NCBI GenBank assembly: GCA_002297645.1 | Contig: DBMH01000095.1 | Location: 1 to 37,055, forward strand | DNA length: 37,055 bases | Direction: 5' to 3' | DNA from: Rhodanobacteraceae bacterium UBA703 | Lineage (GTDB): Bacteria > Pseudomonadota > Gammaproteobacteria > Xanthomonadales > Rhodanobacteraceae | Part shown: positions 8,661 through 16,815 of the stretch, in pieces | How the letters are laid out: each line of letters starts with the position of its first letter | Numbering within the stretch: position 1 is the stretch's first letter | The notes under the pieces: generated by a model | Seen by the model: the letters and a program-made list of their open reading frames with translations, nothing else | What the model was told of the DNA's origin: nothing | The model's database searches: none | Translations under genes and position numbers: made by a program

Positions 8661-8971
8661 GAAAGAATTCGTCCGTATCGGCAACTGCAAAAAAGCCTTG
8701 AACGCCGTCATTCCCGCGAACGCGCGAGGCACTTTTCAACAGCCGAAGGGCTGATCATCCATCTTGCTCTCGATCTTCGGAGAGAAGAATCAAGGCGGTT
8801 CCCCGCTTTCGCTACGATGCTCATCCACGCCGACGCGCGGAAGTACACTCTGGCTCGGACTATCGCTGCGGCCGCCTGAACACAAGCGACCACATCGACG
8901 ACTTTCTCGTCCGCACGATTTCCGCTTCGCCCATTGCGTCTGCCCCACTTCCTCAGCCGCCGGCCTGCCGC
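8661..8971. other. Intergenic region between divergent DUF72 and symporter genes
   Basis: About 310 bases separate two divergent starts and should hold both promoters, though I cannot assign convincing boxes. It contains a REP-like half element around 8703-8724 (CGCCGTCATTCCCGCGAACG), shared almost exactly with 11212-11232. No protein-like frame was seen. Confidence 0.5.
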
Positions 8972-10339
8972 ATGACCGCATCCGCACCGCCCACGACGAC
9001 CGCCGAAACCGAAGCCGACGCAAGCACCCGCCTACGCCGCTCGGTCTCCAACACGCTCAAGGGCTCGGCGGGCAACCTGGTCGAGTGGTACGACGTCTAC
9101 GTCTATTCGGTGTTCGCCGGCTACTTCGAATCGCAGTTCTTCTCGCCCGAGGACAAGAACGCCACCTTGTTCATCTGGGCGATCTTCGCCATGACCTTCC
9201 TGATGCGGCCGATCGGCGCGTGGTTCTTCGGCCGCTTCGCCGATCGCTATGGCCGCCGCCTGTCGCTGACGGTGTCGGTCACCATCATGGCCGGCTGCTC
9301 GTTCGCCATCGCGATCACGCCGACCGAAGCCAGCATCGGCCTGGCCGCGCCGCTGATCCTGCTGCTGGCGCGCCTGGTCCAGGGCTTCGCCACCGGCGGC
9401 GAGTACGGCGCCAGCGCCACATATCTCTCCGAAGCGGCGATGCCCGGTCGGCGCGGTTTTCTGTCCTCGTTCCACTACGTCACACTGGTCGGCGGCCACG
9501 TGCTGGCGCAGCTCACGCTGCTGGCGATGCTGCAAGGCTTCGACGCCGCGCAGATCTCGCACTGGGGCTGGCGCGTCGCGTTCGCCATCGGCGGCGTCGC
9601 GGCGATCGTGGTGTTCTGGATGCGGCGGACGATGGACGAATCGCTCGGCGCCGATTCCATCCAGGCCGCCCGCCGCGGCCAGGCGCGCGCCTCGGGCTCG
9701 CTGCATGAGCTGTTCGTGCATCAATGGCGTCCGCTGCTGCTGTGCTTCCTGATCACCGCCGGCGGCACCGTCGCGTTCTACACCTATTCGGTGGTCGGTC
9801 CGAAAATGATCCAGAGCCGCTTCGCCGGCGACGACGCGATGACCGGCGTCGTCATCAACCTGATCGCCCTGACCGTGCTGATGCTGCTGCAACCGATCGG
9901 CGGCTGGCTGTCGGACCTCGTCGGCCGCAAGACCCTGCTGGTGTTCTTCGGCATCGGCGGCGTGCTCTACACCGGCTTCCTGGTGCTTTCGCTGCCGCAG
10001 CAGAGCGATTGGCTGCCCGCGTTTGCGATGCTCGCCCTCGCCTTCGTGATCCTGACCGGCTACACCTCGATCAACGCCGTGGTGAAGGCCGAGCTGTTCC
10101 CCACCCACGTGCGCGCGCTCGGCGTCGGGCTTGGCTACGCGCTGGCCAATTCCGCGTTCGGCGGCACTGCGCCGCTGCTGTACCAGGCCGCGCTGCGCAC
10201 GGACCAGGTGAGGCTGTTCGCGATGTACGCCACGGCGGTGATCGCGGTGTCGCTGGTCGTGTATGCGTTCTTCCTGAAGAACAAAGGCGCGAATTGGCTG
10301 GACGATGCCGCGGCGATGGATCGCCGGGCAACGCGCTGA
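8972..10339 (+). CDS. MFS metabolite:H+ symporter, KgtP-like (alpha-ketoglutarate permease family)
   Basis: A 455-residue inner-membrane transporter with about twelve hydrophobic segments and MFS signatures. The N-terminal motif GNLVEWYDVYVYSVFAGYFE is diagnostic of the metabolite:H+ symporter branch (KgtP, ProP, ShiA). FGRFADRYGRR is the loop 2-3 signature and LLLARLVQGFATGGEYGASA is typical for this branch. Length is close to KgtP (432 residues in E. coli). Alpha-ketoglutarate or a related carboxylate is the usual best guess, but the substrate cannot be fixed from sequence. The ATG at 8972 is the first in frame before the conserved region. Confidence 0.85.
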   Translation: MTASAPPTTTAETEADASTRLRRSVSNTLKGSAGNLVEWYDVYVYSVFAGYFESQFFSPEDKNATLFIWAIFAMTFLMRPIGAWFFGRFADRYGRRLSLTVSVTIMAGCSFAIAITPTEASIGLAAPLILLLARLVQGFATGGEYGASATYLSEAAMPGRRGFLSSFHYVTLVGGHVLAQLTLLAMLQGFDAAQISHWGWRVAFAIGGVAAIVVFWMRRTMDESLGADSIQAARRGQARASGSLHELFVHQWRPLLLCFLITAGGTVAFYTYSVVGPKMIQSRFAGDDAMTGVVINLIALTVLMLLQPIGGWLSDLVGRKTLLVFFGIGGVLYTGFLVLSLPQQSDWLPAFAMLALAFVILTGYTSINAVVKAELFPTHVRALGVGLGYALANSAFGGTAPLLYQAALRTDQVRLFAMYATAVIAVSLVVYAFFLKNKGANWLDDAAAMDRRATR

Positions 10340-10619
10340 AGGATTCCGTATCCATCGCGCATGCATTCGCACGAAGAACGGCGCGAATGTGCCTACCGCT
10401 TCCGCGCAATCGCCGAGGTAGGAACTCGACGCCTTGCGGGCGCTCCTGCCTTCATCCTGGTCGAGTTCAGCCCGTGAACCTGACTCCGTCCCTGGGGTGA
10501 TGATGGCCGAAAACGGCGAGCCGGGTGATCGCGCCGGCGATAGCATCGATGGATGTTGCTGCGCACGCCACTCCATCGGGCGCACATGCCTTCAGGCGTC
10601 CATCCAACAGGGGTCGATC

Positions 10620-11159
10620 ATGTTCAAGGGATTTCTCGTAGCGGTATTGCTGGGCACCCTCAACCAGGCCGTCGCCGCGCCTCCCGCACCGGCTATGCCG
10701 ACGCCGGCACCTCCCAGTTGCGCCAACGTCCCCGAGTATCACCAATTGGACTTCTGGATCGGCGACTGGGATACCTTCGAGAGCGATGCCCCGAACGGCC
10801 CGTCCATCGCGCGCGCACGCGTCGAACCCATCGCCCAGGGCTGCGCGCTGCGCGAACTCTACGAGCAGACCGATGGACTCATCGGCGACAGCATCCTGAG
10901 CTACGACCCCGTGCGCAAGCACTGGCAACAGACCTGGGTGACCAATCGCGGCTCGATCATGGTGCTGGTCGGCAACTTCAAGGACGGCGCCCTGACCCTG
11001 GAAGGCGAGGCCCATATGCAGAACGGCACGACGGTCCTCCAGCGCATCACCTGGAAAGCCCAGGACAAGGGCGTTCGCGAGTACGCGGTCATGTCCAAGG
11101 ATGGCGGCAAGACGTGGGCGCCGGCGTTCGATGTGCTCTTTCTGAAGCGCAAGGGCTAA
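10620..11159 (+). CDS. Secreted DUF1579-like hypothetical protein
   Basis: The 179-residue product has a signal peptide (MFKGFLVAVLLGTLNQAVAA) followed by a Pro/Ala-rich spacer. The mature domain starts YHQLDFWIGDWDTFE, the pattern of DUF1579-type lipocalin-like beta-barrel proteins (xxLDFWxGxW). Several predicted beta strands follow and it ends VLFLKRKG. The ATG at 10620 is chosen over upstream in-frame codons because it begins the signal peptide. The function of this group is unknown. A strong terminator follows immediately. Confidence 0.75.
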   Translation: MFKGFLVAVLLGTLNQAVAAPPAPAMPTPAPPSCANVPEYHQLDFWIGDWDTFESDAPNGPSIARARVEPIAQGCALRELYEQTDGLIGDSILSYDPVRKHWQQTWVTNRGSIMVLVGNFKDGALTLEGEAHMQNGTTVLQRITWKAQDKGVREYAVMSKDGGKTWAPAFDVLFLKRKG

Positions 11160-11195
11160 GGGGGGGAACGGGGTCAGGTTGCCCCCCCTTTTTTT
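11160..11195 (+). terminator. Rho-independent terminator
   Basis: A G7 run (11160-11166), a 15-base loop and a C7 run (11182-11188) are followed by T7 (11189-11195), directly after the stop of the DUF1579-like gene. The loop contains AACGGGGTCAGGTT, a dispersed repeat motif of this window. Confidence 0.7.
11167..11180 (+). repeat. GGGGTCAGGTT repeat at left flank of the symE/NTPase islet
   Basis: AACGGGGTCAGGTT lies in the loop of the terminator at 11160-11195 and matches 15180-15193 at 13 of 14 bases in the same orientation. Confidence 0.5.
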
Positions 11196-11218
11196 CTTTC
11201 GGTTTTTCTCGCGCCGTC

Positions 11219-11238
11219 ATGCCCGCGAACGCGGGCAT
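11219..11238. repeat. REP-like palindrome
   Basis: ATGCCCGCGAACGCGGGCAT is a near-perfect palindrome of the REP type common in Xanthomonadales and Pseudomonas genomes. The flanking CGCCGTC recurs at 8703. Confidence 0.65.
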
Positions 11239-11293
11239 CCATTAACAGAGCGGCCCTGTGGCCGCCCTGTTCAACAGTGCAGGCGGCAAGCGA

Positions 11294-11650
11294 TCAGTCC
11301 CTACCCTTCCGACGGCTGATCAGCAAGAAACCCTGGCCAGCGGTCACTTGCAGGTCGTCCCCCACCGAGAACCCGAACTGCTCCAGCCAGCGACCGCCGA
11401 GGCGCAGGCGCGGCACGGTGCGTCCGACGCGCTGACTCCCGTGGGACTCCTCGTAGTACAGGTGGCCCATCGTGCAGCGGGAAGGGGTGCGAAAGCGCTT
11501 ACGTGGCGGAGGCGAATCGTCGGCGCCAGCTGCTGGCTTCAAAGGAACGACTTTGGGCGCAATCTCAGTGGCGGGAAGTGAGCGCGTGGAGCGCCTGGGC
11601 GACGCAACGAGAGCGACGGAGCGGGAAGAGGTTCTTCTGGAACGGGACAT
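11294..11650 (-). CDS. SymE-like toxin with N-terminal extension
   Basis: This 118-residue protein ends in a domain (about residues 72-118) with VGRTVPRLRLGGRWLEQFGF and SVGDDLQVTAGQGFLLISR. That is the SymE pattern: an AbrB-fold-derived type I toxin of E. coli, SOS-induced and silenced by an antisense RNA, SymR. Residues 1-60 are Ser/Arg/Pro/Ala-rich and unlike the conserved domain. The start at 11650 has a strong ribosome-binding site (AAGGAG) seven bases upstream. SymE-like proteins in Xanthomonadales are diverse and activity as a toxin is inferred. An antisense RNA opposite the 5' end would be expected if regulation is conserved, but I cannot see one directly. Confidence 0.75.
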   Translation of the reverse strand: MSRSRRTSSRSVALVASPRRSTRSLPATEIAPKVVPLKPAAGADDSPPPRKRFRTPSRCTMGHLYYEESHGSQRVGRTVPRLRLGGRWLEQFGFSVGDDLQVTAGQGFLLISRRKGRD

Positions 11651-11785
11651 GTCGGACTCCTTGTGAGATGAGGAATCCGCCACCGAGCTGTCAATCAAGG
11701 TGACGGACGATGCACGGTTGACAGACCGGCCACAAGGAACCGGCAGGCCTTTCGGCCTCCGCACACCGCCCGCCATAAGGAGGAC

Positions 11786-11924
11786 ATGGCACCCCACCTC
11801 GACGACCGGAAAAAAAAAAGCGCCGGTCATCGATCGATGGGCGCTGATGCGCCTTGTGATTTCGGACTGTCAAATCCGGCTGCGGGACTTAACGCAACGA
11901 AAAGAGCATGCCAAGAGTCACTAG
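11786..11924 (+). CDS. Tiny gene of about 45 codons interrupted at an A10 tract
   Basis: An ATG at 11786 follows a perfect ribosome-binding site (AAGGAGG). Reading starts MAPHLDDRKKK and reaches a run of ten A (11810-11819). In the same frame the sequence runs on to 11953 (55 residues) with unconvincing composition. If one A is skipped, the frame reads APVIDRWALMRLVISDCQIR and so on to TAG at 11922-11924, giving a compact charged/hydrophobic 45-residue protein that looks much more natural. Either the A-run is miscounted, or slippage by polymerase or ribosome makes the product. No family recognised. It diverges from symE and points toward the NTPase gene. Confidence 0.45.
11810..11844 (-). terminator. 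Possible terminator downstream of the NTPase gene
   Basis: Read on the minus strand, GCGCC and GGCGC (11844-11840 and 11824-11820) can pair around a loop that contains the palindrome CATCGATCGATG. A T10 run (11819-11810) follows. It could end transcription from the large NTPase gene before symE. The same bases lie inside the tiny plus-strand gene, so the signal may be incidental. Confidence 0.4.
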
Positions 11925-12021
11925 CCGCGTCAAGTGATTATCCGCCAACATAACCAACATCACTACTCAGAATCAGATGAATATGCCATAAATTTATACG
12001 GGCATATATTGAATGTAAAAA

Positions 12022-15000
12022 TTAACTGGGAAACTTACGATTCGTGCCCGCCACCTTGCCACCTTGATCACCTCTAAGCAGATGAGGAATCTTTTCTATC
12101 TTTATCCCCAGTTTTGCACAGGCCGAATCACGTACCGCGCGCGGAGGAGGATTCAGATAAAAACTACGCACCACTGAATGCGCAAGAGCGGCATGAGTTA
12201 AAATATCAGCCTCGCGAATTCTCTTCAACATACCCTCCACTCTTTCACGTGGATAATCTTTCTCCGCAATAACTCTCGCCACTAGAAAAACAATCTGATT
12301 ATCCAAAACCTCATCCTTAGCATGAATTTCCTCAAGTCGCTCGATCAGCGGAAGAAGATCTGGTGCCGCCATTACCTCAGAGGCACGAGCAACTATAGAT
12401 TTAGCGATGCCTCCAATTATTGCTGAGATTAATTTATTAATAAAGTTTTCAGCCTCCTTACTATCCACCTTCACCTCAGTCTCAAATAATTCTGAGACAT
12501 TCTCAACAAGTGACTCGGCTGATTGCTCCGCCACATCATACAATCTAGACATTAATCTTCTCGCCAAAGAAGTCGTCGCTTTAGCAATTTTTATCTTATC
12601 TTCGCCACTAATAGCTCCAGCTCGACTTCGAAGAACTTGACCAAGAGCCTGAATCGTTCGAATAGCCGTATTGAACTGGAAGGCATCCTCCATACTCTCA
12701 GGACCGTCACCATGACCAACGCTATCTTCCTGTTCATGATGATGATTACTAACGACTTCTGCGTCCCCCGATATAAGCACAATATGATTGCTTTCCTCGG
12801 AATATTTTGCTGCAAGGACTGCATGACTTGCGAGATTACACTCAGGCACACCTCGAAAAAGCTCGTTAGCCAATGGCATCAAATTGCCTAAAACCCAATC
12901 CTCGTGGCCAAAATGAGTAACAAACATAACAACATTCACCGACATCTCTGTATGAATGTTCTCAACAAATTGATCTAGAAACTTATTTGCCTCTGGCGAC
13001 TCACGATGAGCCGATAGCCAGCGAGCCAGAAAAAAATAATAAAAGTAGTTATACCTAAAAGAAATAAGATCACTTATTCTTAGGAGTATTCCCGCCTGGA
13101 TAAGCTCATCGAGCAATTGTGGGTGCAAAATTGCGACAAGCGCCTCTCTTTTAAAATCACTAATGAGCCTAGCGAACCCGTTTATACTAATATCTGTCGC
13201 CGACGCACTCCAGATCTCAAAAGCCACTCTTGACAAGAAATCCTGAATAATTCCAATCTCATGAGATTTCACACTAGATTCCAGCGCCGCAGTAATCAAC
13301 GCCTGAAATATATGCCCCTGGGACGCGTTATTTATAACCGAATTCGTGTCCTTAGAATTCTCCATTTGCTGCAACAACGCAAGCAAAAAGAATGGATATT
13401 TAGGCATAAAATTCTTACCCAAGACTCGATCTAGCTGAATCTTAGCTTGTCTTACCTCCACCTCAATCCGTTCTCTATCAGCAAGCTCATCCCGGCCAAG
13501 AGCGGACCATCTACGAATAAGGGCGGCGCGCCTTACGTTATTAAGAGGCAACAACTCGTACCACTTCGCGTCACTCCAGAGCCTAACCTCCTCTCCCGAA
13601 CTTTGATTGGCCGCGAGCAATGTGATGGCTGGGTTCTGCGCTGTGAAGTAGACAATCTTCGAACCAAGTATCTTTATTCTATCGATTATATCTTTAACAG
13701 CAGACGAGCTACCAGGAAGCTGATGCACGTTATCAACGACAACGATAATTTTCTTTGGTTCTAACTGCTCTATCAGTGAGTGGCAATCACTTTCGTACTG
13801 GAATCTAATAGCCGACTTAATCCAACCAGTTACATCTCCACGATTTGCACTCCTCAGCTTTCCTACATCAAAATACAATGCAGTGATGCCCTGATGACGA
13901 GCATCCTCGATTATGTATTTTGCAAATGTCGTTTTCCCCGCCTGCTCTGGCGCATATATCGCCACGTCACTCAGCGTCTTTATGTCATTACATACGTCCG
14001 CAAGAGGAACCGAAAAGTCAATTTTCTCTACATTTTCTAGACCACCATTAAATACCTTGAATCCGGGCTCCACGAAAATGTCAGCCAACGACAGGGACCT
14101 ATCGACTCGTGGGTGCTTGAATTTTGCACCTGGATCCTGCAAAAAGAGCTTGAACTCTCTCGTAAATCTAACTTGTCCAAGCTCGCGAGCGGGGTTTTTT
14201 GGAAGTTGCTCGGTGTAGTGATAAATTTTTTCAAATCGAGCCCCTTTCCATTCGAATGGATGAACATCCATTCTGTCATCTGGATGTATGACAATTGCGC
14301 GAAAGCCGCATTGCACCGTGTCATCATCAATTGGCATCGCCAGCATATGAAAAACTGTTGACCCAAACCTTTTCCGACGAATGGCGAAATCATCCGCTCT
14401 GTGCTCGTGCCCCCACATTGCAATATCCGAATGAACGTCCAGCCAGTCGGAAAGGTCTTTGCCGTCTTGTGGGGTATACCAATTTAATGGGTGATGCAGC
14501 AAAGCAATTGATACATTAGCGTCAAGATCAACAGAAGGAATAGTTTCTGCTGGCATACGGAGTGAGCCAGGCTTTTCCTTTATTCTCGATGACCAAGCCG
14601 TATTCACTATCTCGATATTAAAATTTCTTCCGCCACACTGAACGTCAGCGATACTTAGAACTGGATTTATTTTTTTTACTGGATGTGAAATTGCGTCCGA
14701 GAAATTATTGAATTCCTCCTGCGTCACCGCAAGGCTTTGAATGATCTGGATTTGATTAATTAAGTCCGTCTCCAGGCCATCGAGAAGCGCGTCCCGAACG
14801 CCGTCACTTACTCGACTAAAATTACAGTCATGGTTACCTGGACATATCAGTATTTTTATATCGTCGAAGTTCCATTCTTCACGAAGGCGCTTATCGAGCC
14901 CTGTAAGAACATCAAATGCTATCTCATATTCGGATTCATATCCGTGATAAGCAATATCTCCGCTAATAAGAAGAAGAATATCGTCAGCCAATGAGCGGAG

Positions 15001-15102
15001 AGAACCGATGGCGCCAGCTAACTGACCTAACCTAGTAACCGCTGGAGAATTCAAAGTTGCAATATGAAGGTCGGAAATATGAATCAATAGAACTTGCTTC
15101 AT
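12022..15102 (-). CDS. Calcineurin-like phosphoesterase fused to STAND-type NTPase (candidate defence protein)
   Basis: A 1026-residue protein with at least three parts. Residues 1-290 are a calcineurin-like metallophosphoesterase with all metal motifs: D11xH13, G48D49, G89NHD92, H203/H204 and G231HEH234. Residues about 350-540 are a P-loop NTPase: Walker A APEQAGKT (384-391), Walker B IIVVVD (452-457), then WYELLPLNNVRRAALIRRW, a pattern seen in STAND/AAA-like ATPases. Residues about 560-1026 are mostly predicted alpha-helical and match no repeat I can name. Effector-NTPase-helical sensor order is typical of STAND antiphage proteins such as Avs, so a phage-triggered nuclease or phosphodiesterase is a reasonable inference. 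The gene is AT-rich against its neighbours, a sign of horizontal transfer. AGGA lies upstream of the ATG. Confidence 0.8.
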   Translation of the reverse strand: MKQVLLIHISDLHIATLNSPAVTRLGQLAGAIGSLRSLADDILLLISGDIAYHGYESEYEIAFDVLTGLDKRLREEWNFDDIKILICPGNHDCNFSRVSDGVRDALLDGLETDLINQIQIIQSLAVTQEEFNNFSDAISHPVKKINPVLSIADVQCGGRNFNIEIVNTAWSSRIKEKPGSLRMPAETIPSVDLDANVSIALLHHPLNWYTPQDGKDLSDWLDVHSDIAMWGHEHRADDFAIRRKRFGSTVFHMLAMPIDDDTVQCGFRAIVIHPDDRMDVHPFEWKGARFEKIYHYTEQLPKNPARELGQVRFTREFKLFLQDPGAKFKHPRVDRSLSLADIFVEPGFKVFNGGLENVEKIDFSVPLADVCNDIKTLSDVAIYAPEQAGKTTFAKYIIEDARHQGITALYFDVGKLRSANRGDVTGWIKSAIRFQYESDCHSLIEQLEPKKIIVVVDNVHQLPGSSSAVKDIIDRIKILGSKIVYFTAQNPAITLLAANQSSGEEVRLWSDAKWYELLPLNNVRRAALIRRWSALGRDELADRERIEVEVRQAKIQLDRVLGKNFMPKYPFFLLALLQQMENSKDTNSVINNASQGHIFQALITAALESSVKSHEIGIIQDFLSRVAFEIWSASATDISINGFARLISDFKREALVAILHPQLLDELIQAGILLRISDLISFRYNYFYYFFLARWLSAHRESPEANKFLDQFVENIHTEMSVNVVMFVTHFGHEDWVLGNLMPLANELFRGVPECNLASHAVLAAKYSEESNHIVLISGDAEVVSNHHHEQEDSVGHGDGPESMEDAFQFNTAIRTIQALGQVLRSRAGAISGEDKIKIAKATTSLARRLMSRLYDVAEQSAESLVENVSELFETEVKVDSKEAENFINKLISAIIGGIAKSIVARASEVMAAPDLLPLIERLEEIHAKDEVLDNQIVFLVARVIAEKDYPRERVEGMLKRIREADILTHAALAHSVVRSFYLNPPPRAVRDSACAKLGIKIEKIPHLLRGDQGGKVAGTNRKFPS

Positions 15103-15179
15103 CTTCTATCCTAAGCTGATAAGTAGATTGTCATGGACAATTTAGAACGCTGAGCCAATCTTCTCTACATGTTTCCGGA

Positions 15180-15193
15180 AACGGGATCAGGTT
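15180..15193 (+). repeat. GGGATCAGGTT repeat at right flank of the AT-rich islet
   Basis: AACGGGATCAGGTT differs by one base from AACGGGGTCAGGTT at 11167-11180. Together they form direct repeats around the symE/NTPase segment. Confidence 0.5.
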
Positions 15194-15203
15194 CATTTCT
15201 TCA

Positions 15204-15854
15204 CTACTCCCGCCTTCGCTGCGTCTTCTTGAACTGCTCCCTCACCTCCGGCGCCACCACATCCACCTGCCGCTTCGCCTGCATAAACGCCCTCTGTCCT
15301 TCCGGCAACTGACAATTGCGCGACAACGTCGCCGCCTCGTCGCCATTCCTCGCCTTCGCATCCTGCAGATTCACGACCACGCCCAAGGTGTCGCCGAGCG
15401 GCTCCAGCGCCACGCAGATGCGGTCGATCATGTCCATGTCGCGGTATTGCTGGCCGTCGACCATCACGGTCAAGTTGTCGGCGTCGAGCCAGATCGCCGA
15501 GCGCACGCCCGGCATCGGGCGCACGGCGGCGCGCGCGGCTTCGTGATTGATGGGACGACGGGTGTCGCGCAGGCGTGCCGAGCGCGAGAGATCGCGCGCC
15601 ATCGCCTCGACATGCCGCTGGGCGGCTTGCTGATTGCCGGCGAGCAGCGCCGCGCGGGCGCCGGCGATATGGCCGGCCGTGGCGTAGGGATTAATGGGTT
15701 GCCCGGCCTGTTGCGGGCGAGGCTTTTCAGCCGCGGTGTCGGCGGCCTGGCGTTGGCAGGCAACGGCGCAGACGGCGACGGCGCCGATCAGCGAGAAACG
15801 AAGAAAACGAGTGCTCAGTGCTTCCAGACACCGGCATCCAGCCGAGGAATCCAT
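15204..15854 (-). CDS. Putative lipoprotein, uncharacterised
   Basis: A 216-residue protein with a hydrophobic N-terminal segment (FSLIGAVAVCAVAC) ending in a lipobox-like AVAC, so C33 is the likely lipidated residue. The mature part is polar and helical (ARAALLAGNQQAAQRHVEAM, then SAIWLDADNLTVMVDGQQYR) and ends in a basic stretch (QFKKTQRRRE). I recognise no family. The start at 15854 leaves a long n-region; no better in-frame ATG precedes the hydrophobic core. It begins right after the AT-rich islet. Confidence 0.65.
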   Translation of the reverse strand: MDSSAGCRCLEALSTRFLRFSLIGAVAVCAVACQRQAADTAAEKPRPQQAGQPINPYATAGHIAGARAALLAGNQQAAQRHVEAMARDLSRSARLRDTRRPINHEAARAAVRPMPGVRSAIWLDADNLTVMVDGQQYRDMDMIDRICVALEPLGDTLGVVVNLQDAKARNGDEAATLSRNCQLPEGQRAFMQAKRQVDVVAPEVREQFKKTQRRRE

Positions 15855-16154
15855 CCCGAATCTCCGCCCCCTGAAGCGTCGATTTGAGAAGTAAGCAACA
15901 AAAGTGGCGGTCGTTCAAGTTGCGCTGCAACTCGGGGCTGGCTATCGGCGGGAGTCGCTTGTGCTGCGCTTCGAGCGCGTCGCATTCCGTCGAAGGTTGG
16001 AGTTCGCGCGACTTTGAAGGCGAAAACTGCGGCGCTGTGCTCCGTTTGCCCTCACCCCGGCCCTCTCCCGCAAGCGGGAGAGGGAGAGGAGAAGAGAGGG
16101 AGTTTGCTTGTTCGGGCCTCGCGAGCTTCCTCCGCGAGGCCACCGGCTGCGGCA
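15855..16154. other. Intergenic region with a REP-like palindrome
   Basis: About 300 bases lie between the lipoprotein start and the next minus-strand stop. Apart from the palindrome at 16061-16084 I see no protein-like frame. The promoter of the lipoprotein gene should lie near 15860-15910 but is not clear. Confidence 0.5.
16061..16084. repeat. REP-like palindrome (CCCTCTCCCGC type)
   Basis: Perfect 11-base arms CCCTCTCCCGC / GCGGGAGAGGG around an AA loop. The same element, with a TT loop, lies at the right end of the window (37036-37055). It sits between two minus-strand genes. Confidence 0.7.
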
Positions 16155-16703
16155 TCAGCCGCCGTCGGCCTTGGGCGCTGCGCTGTCCGTCTTCCAGTAC
16201 GCCGCGTCGTAGAGCGACAGGCTCACCTGAGATGGCTTCGGCGTGTTGCTGGAGAGATCGAGGACGGCGCCGTCGCTCTCCCAGCGCGCGGTGGTGCGCT
16301 CGGGCGATTTCCCCTCCGCATCCTGCGCGCTGGCCGTTTCGCGCTTGGGTTCGCCGTACGCCTTCGTCAGCGTCTCGAGGACGCCGTCGAACCGGTCCTT
16401 CGTGATTCCCGAAACGCGGATCTGCACCAGCCGATCGTCGTGGAAGCGATAGATGATGGCGACGTGGCTGCGGCCGAAATATTCATTCAGCAGGCGCGGG
16501 TACTCGTCCAGGGCTGCGCTTTTCCGGCAGAGCTTGTCACCCGCCCGCGCGTCGGTCGCCGTGTCGCAGGTCCAACGCTTGCCGTAGGACTTGGCCACCT
16601 GGTCGATCGGCATGCCGATCGTGTTGCCGTTGATGTCCAGCGCCCACGCCGGACAGGCACAGGTCGCCGCAAGGCCAAGCATTGCCAGGACGATCGGACG
16701 CAT
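16155..16703 (-). CDS. Secreted hypothetical protein
   Basis: A 182-residue protein with a signal peptide (MRPIVLAMLGLAATCACPAW, cleavage likely after AWA). The mature domain opens LDINGNTIGMPIDQVAKSYG, a pattern of small periplasmic proteins that track a G(M)xxxxV motif, and includes two cysteines (WTCD and KLCRK) that could pair. No specific family is recognised. The start at 16703 is preferred over the open frame to 16757 because GGGGAAG precedes it and it begins the signal peptide. Confidence 0.7.
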   Translation of the reverse strand: MRPIVLAMLGLAATCACPAWALDINGNTIGMPIDQVAKSYGKRWTCDTATDARAGDKLCRKSAALDEYPRLLNEYFGRSHVAIIYRFHDDRLVQIRVSGITKDRFDGVLETLTKAYGEPKRETASAQDAEGKSPERTTARWESDGAVLDLSSNTPKPSQVSLSLYDAAYWKTDSAAPKADGG

Positions 16704-16815
16704 GATGTTCTTCCCCGCTGTTGATTCGTGATGGTGGCCGGGATCGTACCCAGTCACGAGCGGGACCGGAATGGGCCGGGAAGATCCATTTCGACCCCAG
16801 CTTCTCCAGCATCTG

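Noticed and set aside
9032..10585. 517-codon minus-strand frame
   Set aside because: Shadow of the KgtP-like symporter; His/Gln/Arg-rich composition and no domain.
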